NCBI GenBank assembly: GCA_903919925.1
Contig: CAIXKO010000218.1
Coordinates: forward strand, 1-38,642
DNA from: an uncultured Bacteroidota bacterium
Lineage (GTDB): Bacteria; Bacteroidota; Bacteroidia; Bacteroidales; UBA12481
Direction of reading: 5' to 3'
DNA length: 38,642 bases
Shown: one piece after another, positions 18,885 to 27,337 of the stretch
How positions within the stretch are numbered: the stretch's first letter is position 1
Layout of the letters: each line of letters opens with the position of its first letter
Program-made: the position numbers and the translations under genes
Notes under the pieces: model-generated
Seen by the model: the letters and a program-made list of their open reading frames with translations, nothing else
What the model was told of the DNA's origin: nothing
Databases searched by the model: none

Positions 18885-18917
18885 TGTGATTATAATAACA
18901 ATGTTAGTAAAATAACA
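18885..18917. promoter_or_regulatory. Tandem palindromic operators (Rex-like) at the operon start
   Basis: Two 16-base palindromes are separated by one base. The first is TGTGA-N6-TAACA (18885-18900) and the second TGTTA-N6-TAACA (18902-18917). The second is a perfect inverted repeat; the first has one half-site mismatch. The same 17-base register is found at 31072-31104. Position over the predicted transcription start suggests a repressor site. Confidence 0.6.
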
Positions 18918-18964
18918 TAAAATATAGTTACGGAAATAAAATGTAGGAAATCAGCTTGTTATTG

Positions 18965-19309
18965 ATGACGATACAGGAAATTTCATCGAGGATTAGTGGA
19001 GAGATAAGATGCGGAGAGCACCGGAAACAGGAAAAAGTGAGTCGAGCTTTTTGTTCCGACCTAATGAGTGACGTACTGACACTTGGCTGTCAGGATATTC
19101 TATTAATCACCGGCCTGGCGAATGTGCAAGCAATAAGGACGGCTGAGATGGCTGATATTTCTTATATTTTATTTGTCCGGAACAAAGCACTAACGGATGA
19201 GATGCTTAATCTGGCAAAAGAAAACAACATGGTTTTGGTACAATGCCAGTCGTCGATGTTTAAAGTGGCCGGTGAGTTATTTGCCGCTGGATTACAACCG
19301 GTATACTAA
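18965..19309 (+). CDS. DRTGG-domain protein (first copy)
   Basis: A 114-residue protein covered by a DRTGG-type domain (the core around residues 28-105, with AFCSDLMSDVLTLGCQDILLITG). DRTGG domains occur in phosphotransacetylase and CBS-domain proteins, and stand-alone copies accompany [FeFe]-hydrogenase operons; their ligand is not established. I chose the ATG at 18965 over the TTG codons just before it. The stop overlaps the next start as TAATG. A paralogue sits at 21067. Cytoplasmic; no cysteine cluster motif. Confidence 0.8.
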   Translation: MTIQEISSRISGEIRCGEHRKQEKVSRAFCSDLMSDVLTLGCQDILLITGLANVQAIRTAEMADISYILFVRNKALTDEMLNLAKENNMVLVQCQSSMFKVAGELFAAGLQPVY

Positions 19310-19728
19310 TGGAATTCAGCTACAAAATAGATGGAGGTGATTTTACTCATGCGGGAGAGGCTTCGAGTCATCTTAAAAAGATTCTCAAGAGTCTTAACCT
19401 GGATTCATCGTTAATCAGAAGGACGGTGGTAGCACTTTATGAAGCGGAGGTTAATGTGGTAGCTCATGCATGGTCAGGGGTAATACAGGTGAACATTCAG
19501 CCTAACCAGATTTGCATGGACGTAAGGGATAGCGGCCCGGGAATACCAGATATTGAATTAGCCATGCGAAAGGGGTATTCAACAGCTTCACCTGCGGTAC
19601 GAGAAATGGGTTTTGGAGCGGGCATGGGCCTCCCGAATATCAAAGAAAACTCAGATTTCATGAATATACAGTCGCAAGAAGGAAAGGGAACATGGTTGCA
19701 AATTGTAAACAGGATACCGCCATGTTAA
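19309..19728 (+). CDS. Anti-sigma-factor-type (RsbW-like) ATPase
   Basis: A 139-residue single-domain GHKL ATPase resembling RsbW/SpoIIAB serine kinases. The N-box is EAEVNVVAHA (E45 to A54, Asn at 49), the G1 box is DSGPGI (74-79), and the ATP lid is GFGAGMGLPNI (from 101). Such proteins phosphorylate a STAS-domain partner and can bind a sigma factor. No STAS gene is in the window, but a SpoIIE-type phosphatase that would reverse this reaction is encoded at 27651-28838. It overlaps the DRTGG gene by one base (TAATG) and the next gene by 7. Confidence 0.85.
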   Translation: MEFSYKIDGGDFTHAGEASSHLKKILKSLNLDSSLIRRTVVALYEAEVNVVAHAWSGVIQVNIQPNQICMDVRDSGPGIPDIELAMRKGYSTASPAVREMGFGAGMGLPNIKENSDFMNIQSQEGKGTWLQIVNRIPPC

Positions 19729-21062
19729 AACCACCTTATTTCCACCATGCTTTGTATGTTGACGCGAGCCAATGCAATGGATGTGTTCATTGTGTTCGAA
19801 TATGTCCAACCGAGGCCATTCGTGTTAAATCAGGTGTTGCTGTAATTGAAAGTGATAAATGTGTTGATTGCGGTAATTGTTTTCGCGTTTGTCCGGTTAA
19901 GGCAATAAAAGTTGAGCAGGACGATCTGTCGGTTATTTTTAATTATCCGGTCCGTATAGCGTTGATTCCATCCGTTTTTATTGGAAGGTTCCCGAATGAG
20001 ATCGGTACAGAAACAATTTATGGAGCTTTGTTGAAACTTGGGTTTTCATATGTTTTTGAGGTTGAGCATGGAGTAGGTATTGTAGCTGCAGGTATACGGT
20101 CATATATTTCCAATAATCGTCAGATCAGACCGTTAATATCATCCTATTGTCCGGCTGTGATCCGCTTGATACAAGTCAGGTATCCATCCCTTACCAATAA
20201 TATTGTCAGGATAAAGACGCCTCATGATATTTCGGCGGTTTATTGCCGGAAGTTTTTTGAAGATCAAGGGTACCAGCCGGAGCAAACAGGAGTATTTTAT
20301 GTAACGCCTTGTGCGGCTAAAATAGCTGCCTTCAAATCACCGGTCGGCGAGCGCAAATCCGCGCTGACAGGGGTTATCAATATGGATTTTCTTTATAACA
20401 AAGTTCTTTCCATTATTTACCAGGAGCGCGATAGTATAATTGCACAGGAATTCCAAAGTCCGCCATCTGAAGGCATCAAGTGGAGCCTTGCACGCGGTGA
20501 AGTGTCATGTTCAACGGTGAGGGCTTTGGCCATTGACGGTATTCATCAGATCAGCGATTTTCTCGATAAGCTGGAATCAGGGCAGATAAAAGGAATTGAC
20601 TTTCTTGAGATGCGTGCCTGTCAGGAGGGGTGCCCCGGAGGTATCCTGACTGGTGGCAATACATTTCTTACGGTTGAGAATATGGAGCGACGAGCGGCAG
20701 TGCAGTCCAATGGATGCAACTGCCAGGTTAGTCCGTTGCATTATTATCAGGATTATTTGTCGGGACAGAACTCCTTGAGTGCGGTAGAACCCCGTTCAGG
20801 ATTAAAGCTGGATCAGGAGGTTGATGCAGCTTTTTTAAAACTGGAAGCATTAAGTAAAATTGAACTGCTGCTACCGGGCATAGATTGCAGTGCCTGCGGC
20901 GCACCAACCTGTCATTCACTTGCTGAGGATATTGTTTTGGACAAAGGCAATATCAGTCAATGTCCCTTTATGGACCTTTTATCGTTGAACAGGGGGCAGA
21001 TCAGCCCGGCGGATGCTCTTGATCATGCAGAAAGCGTATGGACAGGCCGAATAAAAGATTAA
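19722..21062 (+). CDS. H-domain iron-sulfur protein (HydA-like large-subunit C domain) without output domain
   Basis: A 446-residue protein: two [4Fe-4S] motifs at the N terminus (C18-C28, CNGCVHCVRIC; C47-C57), an [FeFe]-hydrogenase-like H-domain (about 70-310) and a C-terminal PF04060-type cluster motif (C389, C392, C397, C414). The H-domain keeps cysteines equivalent to all four cubane ligands (C143 in ISSYCPAV, C197 in TPCAAK, C300 and C304 in MRACQEGCPGG). The proton-transfer Cys is replaced by Y142. It lacks the PAS, phosphatase or kinase part found in its two paralogues here. I chose the ATG at 19722 because the frame from 19692 would run further into the ATPase gene. A sensory or accessory role is inferred. 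Confidence 0.85.
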   Translation: MLKPPYFHHALYVDASQCNGCVHCVRICPTEAIRVKSGVAVIESDKCVDCGNCFRVCPVKAIKVEQDDLSVIFNYPVRIALIPSVFIGRFPNEIGTETIYGALLKLGFSYVFEVEHGVGIVAAGIRSYISNNRQIRPLISSYCPAVIRLIQVRYPSLTNNIVRIKTPHDISAVYCRKFFEDQGYQPEQTGVFYVTPCAAKIAAFKSPVGERKSALTGVINMDFLYNKVLSIIYQERDSIIAQEFQSPPSEGIKWSLARGEVSCSTVRALAIDGIHQISDFLDKLESGQIKGIDFLEMRACQEGCPGGILTGGNTFLTVENMERRAAVQSNGCNCQVSPLHYYQDYLSGQNSLSAVEPRSGLKLDQEVDAAFLKLEALSKIELLLPGIDCSACGAPTCHSLAEDIVLDKGNISQCPFMDLLSLNRGQISPADALDHAESVWTGRIKD

Positions 21063-21066
21063 ACAG

Positions 21067-21420
21067 ATGAATGTAAATAATTTGATTGCCCGATTGAATT
21101 TGAGGGTTTTTGAACCTGGAAAAAATTTAGATAGAGCTGTGTCAGGGGGATATGCATCGGATTTGTTAAGTGATGTTATGGGGCATGCACGGCAGGATGC
21201 GGTTTGGATTACCTTGCAGAATCACGTGAATGTTATTGCAGTAGCCAGTTTAAAGGATTTGGCGGCTGTTATTCTGGTTCATGGTCAGGAGCCCGCCACA
21301 GATGTTCTTAGCCGTGCCAGAGAAGAAGGGATTACTCTTTTAGGAACGGAACAGGATACTTTCCAAACTTCGGCCCAGGTATATATGACTTTGAATCAGG
21401 ATGAAACAGATACGCGTTGA
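21067..21420 (+). CDS. DRTGG-domain protein (second copy)
   Basis: A 117-residue DRTGG-domain protein, paralogous to the one at 18965; both share the pattern (C/A)SDL(M/L)SDV near residues 30-38 and a similar length. It starts 4 bases after the H-domain gene, and its last 20 bases overlap the PHP gene in another frame, so translation is coupled. The two copies flank the ATPase and H-domain genes. Its function is unknown; nucleotide binding is a family-based guess. Confidence 0.8.
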   Translation: MNVNNLIARLNLRVFEPGKNLDRAVSGGYASDLLSDVMGHARQDAVWITLQNHVNVIAVASLKDLAAVILVHGQEPATDVLSRAREEGITLLGTEQDTFQTSAQVYMTLNQDETDTR

Positions 21421-22138
21421 TTGGCATATTCATACCACTCTTTCGCCATGCTGTAGTTTGTTGATGGATCCCCTGACCATTCTGGAGCGTTCGAAACGGA
21501 GGGGTTTGGACGTTATCGGAATTACCGATCATAATTCAACCCTTCAGGCAAGGCAAATGAAGATGGAATTTTGTGGATCAAACCTGATGATATTGACCGG
21601 AGCAGAAGTGACCACCCGGGAGGAGATCCATTGTTTAGCGTTCTTTGATGATATTGTTGCACTGGATGAATTTCAGGTCTATCTGGATGAACATCTTATT
21701 TCTATTCCCAATAACCCGATTTTTTTTGGAGATCAGGTTGTTGTGGATTTTCAGGGGAACATTGTATATGAGGAGAAAAGGCTATTGATTTCTGCACTTG
21801 ACCAATCACTCGAAGAGGTAGGGGAATTTGTGCACTACCATGGCGGGATATTTATCCCTGCTCACATTAACCGGCCTAGCTTTAGTCTTTTATCGCAATT
21901 GGGAATCATTCCGATGAACATGAAGGCTGATGCAGTTGAATGGGTTCCCGGATGCAAGGGCGGTCTTGGTTGCGAGGATGAACCTGGATTGAACTCTTTT
22001 CCCATTGTTTACAGTTCAGATGCACATTGTCCGGAAGATATCGGACAGCGGTATACCGGGTTACAGGTAGAAAATCCGGGTTTCCTGGATATTAAGGAAG
22101 GATTAAAAATGTTGTTGAATTCCAGAAATTCAGGATGA
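21401..22138 (+). CDS. PHP-domain metal-dependent phosphoesterase
   Basis: A 245-residue PHP-domain protein. The metal-binding motifs are readable in order: HIH (9-11), TDHN (D43, H44), E at TGAEVT, HYHGG, PAHINR, and SDAH near the C terminus. Family members hydrolyse phosphate esters or nucleotides; the substrate here is unknown. The same type of gene accompanies electron-bifurcating hydrogenase genes in anaerobes such as Thermoanaerobacter and Acetobacterium relatives, so this is a conserved companion. It overlaps the DRTGG gene by 20 bases and the ATPase gene by 4 (ATGA). Confidence 0.88.
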   Translation: MKQIRVDWHIHTTLSPCCSLLMDPLTILERSKRRGLDVIGITDHNSTLQARQMKMEFCGSNLMILTGAEVTTREEIHCLAFFDDIVALDEFQVYLDEHLISIPNNPIFFGDQVVVDFQGNIVYEEKRLLISALDQSLEEVGEFVHYHGGIFIPAHINRPSFSLLSQLGIIPMNMKADAVEWVPGCKGGLGCEDEPGLNSFPIVYSSDAHCPEDIGQRYTGLQVENPGFLDIKEGLKMLLNSRNSG

Positions 22139-22689
22139 AAGACCTGAGCCTTCATATCCTTGATATTATACAGAATTCCATCAGGGCCGGAGCGTCCTGC
22201 GTGGAGGTGAAAATGACTGCCGATGAAAATGGATTTATCTTTATAGGAATATCGGATGATGGCAAAGGAATGGATGCTGAGCAGATTAGTCGGGTGAAAG
22301 ATCCTTTTTTTACTACCCGCACCACCCGAAAGGTTGGCCTTGGAATTTCGCTACTGAGCCAAAAGGCGGAACAATGCGGAGGGGAGCTTTTTGTAAATTC
22401 CGATTTAGGTATTGGCACTGAGGTGGATGTTAGTTTTCGGACCGATCATCCTGATTGCCCTCCACTGGGAGATATTCCAGGATGTGCCTGGATGTTGATG
22501 GCTTCAAATCCTGATATCAGGATCATATTCAGTTTTATAGGTGCAACAGGTAATTTTAATTGGGACAGCAGGCAAATCGTAGATACACTGGAAGGGATGC
22601 CAATAACCGATGGATTGATAAGGGAAAGCATTCTTGATTGGTTTATCTCGGATTTCAGTATATTCAAAAAGAGTATAAGAGAATTGTAA
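22135..22689 (+). CDS. Histidine-kinase-like ATPase without dimerisation/phosphoacceptor domain
   Basis: A 184-residue protein with a GHKL ATPase domain occupying residues 1-120: N-box DIIQNSIRAGA (Asn14), G1 box DDGKGM (41-46) and G2 box KVGLGISLL (from 66). There is no histidine phosphoacceptor helix before it, so it is not a complete kinase. The C-terminal 60 residues are of no recognised type. This ATPase type recurs beside HydABC genes in anaerobes. It starts by ATGA overlap with the PHP gene and lies 26 bases before hndB. Confidence 0.85.
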   Translation: MKDLSLHILDIIQNSIRAGASCVEVKMTADENGFIFIGISDDGKGMDAEQISRVKDPFFTTRTTRKVGLGISLLSQKAEQCGGELFVNSDLGIGTEVDVSFRTDHPDCPPLGDIPGCAWMLMASNPDIRIIFSFIGATGNFNWDSRQIVDTLEGMPITDGLIRESILDWFISDFSIFKKSIREL

Positions 22690-22715
22690 ATTATTGATTG
22701 ACAAATACTAAAGTT

Positions 22716-23129
22716 ATGACCAAGGTTAAAACACTGGCTGATCTGAAGAATCTTCGCGAATCGTTGCAGGAGAAAATCAGGCTACGTGAATCGGGTGAGC
22801 ATCCTGAATCAAAGGTTCAGGTAAAAGTAGCAATGGCCACATGCGGTATTGCATCAGGCGCTAAAGATGTAATGACCTTTTTTCTGGAGGAAATGGAAAA
22901 GCGTGGTATTGATTCAGTGGTTACTCAAACTGGCTGTATGGGATACTGCTATGCCGAACCGACTGTGGAGGTTACTGTTCCCGGGGCCAATCCGTTGGTT
23001 TTCGGTTTTGTAGACCGGCGAAAGGCTGACGAGATCATCGAGAAATACATCAAAAAGGGAGAACTTGTTGATGGAATCATTCCGGTTACTTACCAAACGA
23101 TCAATGAAAATCAGCAGGAGGGATTATAA
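22716..23129 (+). CDS. hndB: HndB-like thioredoxin-fold [2Fe-2S] ferredoxin subunit
   Basis: A 137-residue (2Fe-2S) ferredoxin-like protein of the HndB type. It contains ATCGIASGAKDV (C43) and TGCMGYCYAEP (C74, C78), so only three cysteines of a possible four-ligand set are visible; this pattern is common in the family. The ATG at 22716 is preferred over an upstream TTG at 22698. The presence of HndB next to HndC, HndD and HndA marks the HndABCD (NADP- or NAD-linked) hydrogenase layout. Its stop overlaps the hndC start as TAATG. Confidence 0.87.
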   Translation: MTKVKTLADLKNLRESLQEKIRLRESGEHPESKVQVKVAMATCGIASGAKDVMTFFLEEMEKRGIDSVVTQTGCMGYCYAEPTVEVTVPGANPLVFGFVDRRKADEIIEKYIKKGELVDGIIPVTYQTINENQQEGL

Positions 23130-24922
23130 TGGTTAAGAATAAAATGCACATTATGGTATGCGGCGGAACAGGCTGCAAATCATCCAACAGCGATGTTTTG
23201 GCCAGCACCCTTCGCAAAACGCTGAAAGAGAATGGTCTTGCAGAAGAGGTACAGGTTGTGATGACCGGATGTTTCGGTTTTTGCGAAAAGGGTCCGGTTG
23301 TAAAGATTTTTCCGGACAATACTTTTTATGTGAGCGTCACCCCTGATGATGTTGCTGAGATTGTTGAAGAGCATATCATTAAGGGTCGGAAGATTAGGAG
23401 GCTATTGTATACCGATCCGGTTACCGGACAAACAGTTGATGATTCCAAGGGGATGAATTTCTACAAAAAGCAGGTCCGCATAGCCCTCAGGAACTGTGGA
23501 TTCATTAATCCTGAGAGTATTGACGAGGCAATTGCCAGGGACGGATATGCTGCGTTGGCAAAAGTCCTAACTGAATACTCTCCGGCACAAGTTATTGAGA
23601 TCATTAAGAAATCGGGGTTGCGGGGCCGTGGGGGCGGAGGTTTCTCCACCGGATTGAAATGGGAGATCACCGCAAAGAGTGTAAGTGATCAAAAATATGT
23701 AGTATGCAACGCCGACGAGGGAGATCCGGGAGCCTTTATGGACCGGTCCATCCTGGAGGGTGATCCGCACACAGTGATTGAGGCAATGGCTATCAACGGT
23801 TATTGCACGGGGGCGGACAAAGGTTTAGTTTACATTCGTGCTGAGTATCCGCTTGCTATTGAACGGCTAAAGATCGCCATTAAGCAGGCCCGCGAATCGG
23901 GATTGCTTGGAACAGATCTGTTTGGTTCGGGATTTAATTTTGATATTGAGCTGCGGTATGGTGCCGGAGCGTTTGTTTGTGGTGAAGAAACCGCGCTAAT
24001 TCATTCAATGGAAGGAGAGCGGGGTGAGCCTACATTTAAGCCGCCCTTCCCATCGGAATCCGGGTTTTTAGGTAAGCCAACCAATGTGAATAATGTTGAA
24101 ACTTATGCCAGTATATCTCCGATAATTTTAAAGGGGGCCGAATGGTTCAGCTCGATAGGCACGGAAAAATCAAAGGGGACGAAGGTATTTGCCCTGGCAG
24201 GAAAGGTGAACAATGTTGGGTTGGTTGAAGTTCCGATGGGGACCACCTTACGGGAGGTAATTTTTGAAATTGGCGGAGGCATCAGGGGCGGTAAGAAATT
24301 CAAGGCTGTTCAAACCGGAGGTCCTTCGGGAGGGTGCCTAACGGAAAAGCATCTTGATATACCCATTGACTATGATAATCTTATCGCATCAGGATCGATG
24401 ATGGGATCAGGCGGTATGATAATCGTTGATGAAGATGATTGCATGGTTTCCATGGCAAAATATTACCTGGATTTTACGGTTGAAGAATCGTGTGGTAAGT
24501 GCTCCCCATGCAGGATTGGCAACAAGCGATTGTATGAGATACTGGACACCATAACCAAAGGAAAAGGCACTCCGGAGGATCTGGACCGGCTGCGGAATTT
24601 AAGTGAGGTGATTAAGGACACATCATTATGCGGGTTAGGCCAAACATCTCCAAACCCGGTATTATCGACACTTGATAATTTTATTGAAGAATATGAGGCT
24701 CATGTTATTGCTCACAAATGCCCAGCCGGGCAATGCCGCGATTTAATGACTTATTGGATTGAAGCTGCGAATTGCGTGGGTTGCACGGCTTGCGCCAGAA
24801 TTTGTCCGGTTAGTGCCATTAGTGGTGAGCGCAAGGAAGTACATGTTATAGATTCAGCCAAATGCATTAAGTGCGGGGCATGCCTGGAAAAATGCAAATT
24901 TAATTCTGTATTTGTTTCTTAA
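23129..24922 (+). CDS. hndC: HndC/HydB-type NAD(P)H-binding flavoprotein subunit (trio 2, full-length)
   Basis: A 597-residue NuoF-family subunit with all three parts of bifurcating hydrogenases. The N-terminal thioredoxin-like [2Fe-2S] domain has C11, C16, C48 and C52. The central FMN/NAD domain has GRGGGGFSTGLKW, CNADEGDPGAFMDR and GAFVCGEETALI, then the [4Fe-4S] motif ESCGKCSPC. The C-terminal ferredoxin domain has two [4Fe-4S] motifs (CVGCTACARICP and CIKCGACLEKC). In Thermotoga and Acetobacterium the equivalent subunit is where NADH and ferredoxin electrons are confurcated. Its full set of clusters contrasts with the short paralogue at 15798. Confidence 0.95.
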   Translation: MVKNKMHIMVCGGTGCKSSNSDVLASTLRKTLKENGLAEEVQVVMTGCFGFCEKGPVVKIFPDNTFYVSVTPDDVAEIVEEHIIKGRKIRRLLYTDPVTGQTVDDSKGMNFYKKQVRIALRNCGFINPESIDEAIARDGYAALAKVLTEYSPAQVIEIIKKSGLRGRGGGGFSTGLKWEITAKSVSDQKYVVCNADEGDPGAFMDRSILEGDPHTVIEAMAINGYCTGADKGLVYIRAEYPLAIERLKIAIKQARESGLLGTDLFGSGFNFDIELRYGAGAFVCGEETALIHSMEGERGEPTFKPPFPSESGFLGKPTNVNNVETYASISPIILKGAEWFSSIGTEKSKGTKVFALAGKVNNVGLVEVPMGTTLREVIFEIGGGIRGGKKFKAVQTGGPSGGCLTEKHLDIPIDYDNLIASGSMMGSGGMIIVDEDDCMVSMAKYYLDFTVEESCGKCSPCRIGNKRLYEILDTITKGKGTPEDLDRLRNLSEVIKDTSLCGLGQTSPNPVLSTLDNFIEEYEAHVIAHKCPAGQCRDLMTYWIEAANCVGCTACARICPVSAISGERKEVHVIDSAKCIKCGACLEKCKFNSVFVS

Positions 24923-24941
24923 CACTTGATTATCAGTTACT

Positions 24942-26726
24942 ATGGATAAAATAAATTTAACTATCGATAACAAACCGGTACAAGTGGACTCAGGTACCAG
25001 TTTGCTGAAAGCAGCCGAAGTGGCTGGGATTAAAATTCCAAGCCTTTGTTATCTGCACCTCGAAGATTTGAACATTGAGAATAAGCCCGGGGGATGCCGT
25101 ATTTGTGTGGTGGAGGTAAATGGAAGGAAAAATCTGGCTCCGTCGTGTGCTACTGCGTGCCAGGAAGGGATGGTGGTAAGAACCAATACCATGCGTGTGT
25201 TAAATGCCCGCAGAACGGTGATGGAGCTGATTTTGTCGGACCATCCGTTTGATTGCTTGATTTGCGCGAAAAGCGGTACCTGTGATCTTCAAAAGACTGC
25301 GCAGGATCTGGGTATCCGGGAGATTCATTATAAAGGAGAGCAGTCGCACTACAAGGAGGATCGTTCGCCATCGATCATTCGCGACATGGATAAATGTATT
25401 CTTTGCCGCCGGTGCGAGATGATGTGCAACAAATTTCAGACGGTGGGAGCGCTTTGGGGCATAAACAGGGGGTTTATGTCGGTGGTAGCTCCGGCTTTTG
25501 AGCAGGATTTGGTACAATCAACCTGTACCTATTGCGGACAATGCGTAGCAGTTTGTCCCACAGGGGCTTTAACGGAGGTTGATCATACCAATCAGATTAT
25601 CAGGGCACTTGCCAATCCAAAGAAAACGGTTATCGTACAAACTGCCCCGGCAGTAAGGGCCGCTTTGGGTGAGGAGTTTGGATTAGAACCCGGAACGCTG
25701 GTTACGGGGAAAATGGTATCGGCGTTAAAGCAGCTGGGATTTGATTATGTTTTTGATACTGATTTTGCTGCCGACCTGACTATCATGGAAGAGGGAACCG
25801 AGCTACTTACGCGGTTAACCAGCTATTTGAATGGCAACAAGGAGGAATCGCTGCCGATGCTAACTTCCTGCTGTCCGGCATGGGTGAACTTTTTCGAGGA
25901 GTACTTTCCGGAAATGAAAGATATTCCGTCGACAGCCAGATCGCCACAGCAGATGTTTGGAGCGATTGCCAAAACCTACTTTGCGGATAAAATCGGAGTT
26001 GACCGGAAGGATCTTGTGGTAGCTTCCATCATGCCCTGTTTAGCCAAGAAGTACGAGTGCCAGCGGGAGGAATTCAAGACCGATGGGAATCCTGATGTTG
26101 ATTTTGCGTTATCTACGCGTGAACTTGCTGCCCTGATCAAGCAGTCGAATATTGATTTTAACAGTTTGCCCGATGCAGACTTTGACAAGCCCATGGGAGA
26201 ATCGACGGGTGCGGCAGTGATTTTTGGAACCACCGGTGGAGTTATTGAAGCGGCAGTCAGAACCGCGTACGAGGTATATACAGGCAAAACTTTGGAAAAG
26301 ATCAGCTTTGAAGAGTTGCGCGGAATGGAGGGTATCAGGCATGCTACGATAGATTTTAACGGACTGCCTATAAACATAGGGATAGCACACGGATTAGGTA
26401 ATGCAAGAGAATTGCTGGAAAGCATAAAGGCAGGCACGTGCAATTTTCATGCAATCGAAATCATGGCCTGTCCGGGAGGGTGTATTGGTGGCGGAGGACA
26501 ACCGTTGCATCATGGGAAATCCGGAATAATCACGGCCAGGCAACGGGCAATTTACCAGGAGGACCTGGCCAAGCCAATCCGGAAATCACATGAAAATCCT
26601 TATATCAAGGAGCTTTATGATGAATTTTTAGGGGAGCCGCTGAGCAAGAAATCGCATCATTTGCTTCATACGCATTATTTTGACCGGAGCAAGGTTAAAG
26701 TAGTGATACCGAAATCGAAAGTTTAA
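24942..26726 (+). CDS. hndD: [FeFe]-hydrogenase catalytic subunit HydA (trio 2)
   Basis: A 594-residue catalytic subunit with the standard set. It has an N-terminal [2Fe-2S] domain, a His-ligated [4Fe-4S] (DHPFDCLICAKSGTC), two [4Fe-4S] motifs (CILCRRCEMMC and CTYCGQCVAVCP), and the H-cluster domain with canonical L1 TSCCPAW (C310, C311), L2 MPCLAKK and L3 EIMACPGGCIGGGG. It ends with the small-subunit-like tail LLHTHYF. All ligand and proton-transfer residues are present, so this is the most clearly functional hydrogenase here. It lies 19 bases after hndC and 34 before hndA. The H-cluster maturases HydE, HydF and HydG are not in the window. Confidence 0.96.
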   Translation: MDKINLTIDNKPVQVDSGTSLLKAAEVAGIKIPSLCYLHLEDLNIENKPGGCRICVVEVNGRKNLAPSCATACQEGMVVRTNTMRVLNARRTVMELILSDHPFDCLICAKSGTCDLQKTAQDLGIREIHYKGEQSHYKEDRSPSIIRDMDKCILCRRCEMMCNKFQTVGALWGINRGFMSVVAPAFEQDLVQSTCTYCGQCVAVCPTGALTEVDHTNQIIRALANPKKTVIVQTAPAVRAALGEEFGLEPGTLVTGKMVSALKQLGFDYVFDTDFAADLTIMEEGTELLTRLTSYLNGNKEESLPMLTSCCPAWVNFFEEYFPEMKDIPSTARSPQQMFGAIAKTYFADKIGVDRKDLVVASIMPCLAKKYECQREEFKTDGNPDVDFALSTRELAALIKQSNIDFNSLPDADFDKPMGESTGAAVIFGTTGGVIEAAVRTAYEVYTGKTLEKISFEELRGMEGIRHATIDFNGLPINIGIAHGLGNARELLESIKAGTCNFHAIEIMACPGGCIGGGGQPLHHGKSGIITARQRAIYQEDLAKPIRKSHENPYIKELYDEFLGEPLSKKSHHLLHTHYFDRSKVKVVIPKSKV

Positions 26727-26760
26727 CCATTATTGCATCTAACCACAGAAAAATAGCATC

Positions 26761-27243
26761 ATGTCAAGTATAAGAATAGAGTTACACGATAACCAGGTAA
26801 AGGAATTGGTAGAGGTTTGCAGATCCTTTTCCAATGATCCGTTTGAGTTAATCAATGTACTCCACAAGGCACAGGGTATTTTTGGATATTTGCCGGCGGA
26901 AGTACAGGAAATTGTGGCACGGGAGCTTAAGATTCCGGTAGCCAAGGTTTATGGGGTAGTTACTTTTTACTCCTTTTTCACCATGATTCCGAAAGGTCAG
27001 AATCCGATTTCCATCTGCATGGGAACGGCCTGTTATGTAAGAGGGGCAGAAAAGGTTCTTGAGGAGTTTAAGCGGAAGTTAAAGGTTGAGGTAGGCGAAA
27101 CTACCAAAGATGGCAAGTTCTCTCTTAATTGTTTGCGTTGTGTGGGTGCGTGCGGCTTAGCCCCGGTGGTAATGGTTGGGGATAAGACGTATGGAAGGGT
27201 ATCGCCGGACGGGGTTGGGGAGATTTTAGCGGAGTATATTTAG
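26761..27243 (+). CDS. hndA: NuoE/HndA-like [2Fe-2S] subunit (trio 2)
   Basis: A 160-residue NuoE-family subunit. It has the helical N-terminal half with GYLPAEVQEIVARELKIP and VYGVVTFYSFF, and a thioredoxin-like half with cluster ligands C86, C91, C127 and C131 (CMGTAC and CVGAC). It is the last gene of the ten-gene operon, whereas in trios 1 and 3 the NuoE gene comes first. The different gene order suggests the trios were assembled separately rather than by recent local duplication. Confidence 0.93.
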   Translation: MSSIRIELHDNQVKELVEVCRSFSNDPFELINVLHKAQGIFGYLPAEVQEIVARELKIPVAKVYGVVTFYSFFTMIPKGQNPISICMGTACYVRGAEKVLEEFKRKLKVEVGETTKDGKFSLNCLRCVGACGLAPVVMVGDKTYGRVSPDGVGEILAEYI

Positions 27244-27260
27244 TTTGTGATGGAAGTAAG

Positions 27261-27308
27261 GCAGGAGGGCAGGAGGGCAAGAGGGCAGGAGGGCAGGAAG
27301 GTAAGAAG
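27261..27308. repeat. Six 8-base tandem repeats (GCAGGAGG type)
   Basis: Six consecutive 8-base units read GCAGGAGG, GCAGGAGG, GCAAGAGG, GCAGGAGG, GCAGGAAG and GTAAGAAG, with a possible degenerate seventh (GAAGTAAG) just before at 27253. The array starts 18 bases after the hndA stop. One strand is purine-only apart from the C and the last unit's T. Similar G-rich repeats are found between genes in Bacteroidota. Confidence 0.8.
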
Positions 27309-27337
27309 CAAATTAAAAGGAAGTAAGTATAAATTGT

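Noticed and set aside
19692-19721. ATG at 19692 as start of the H-domain protein
   Set aside because: It would overlap the ATPase gene by 37 bases; the ATG at 19722 overlaps by only 7 and gives a normal N terminus before the first cluster motif.
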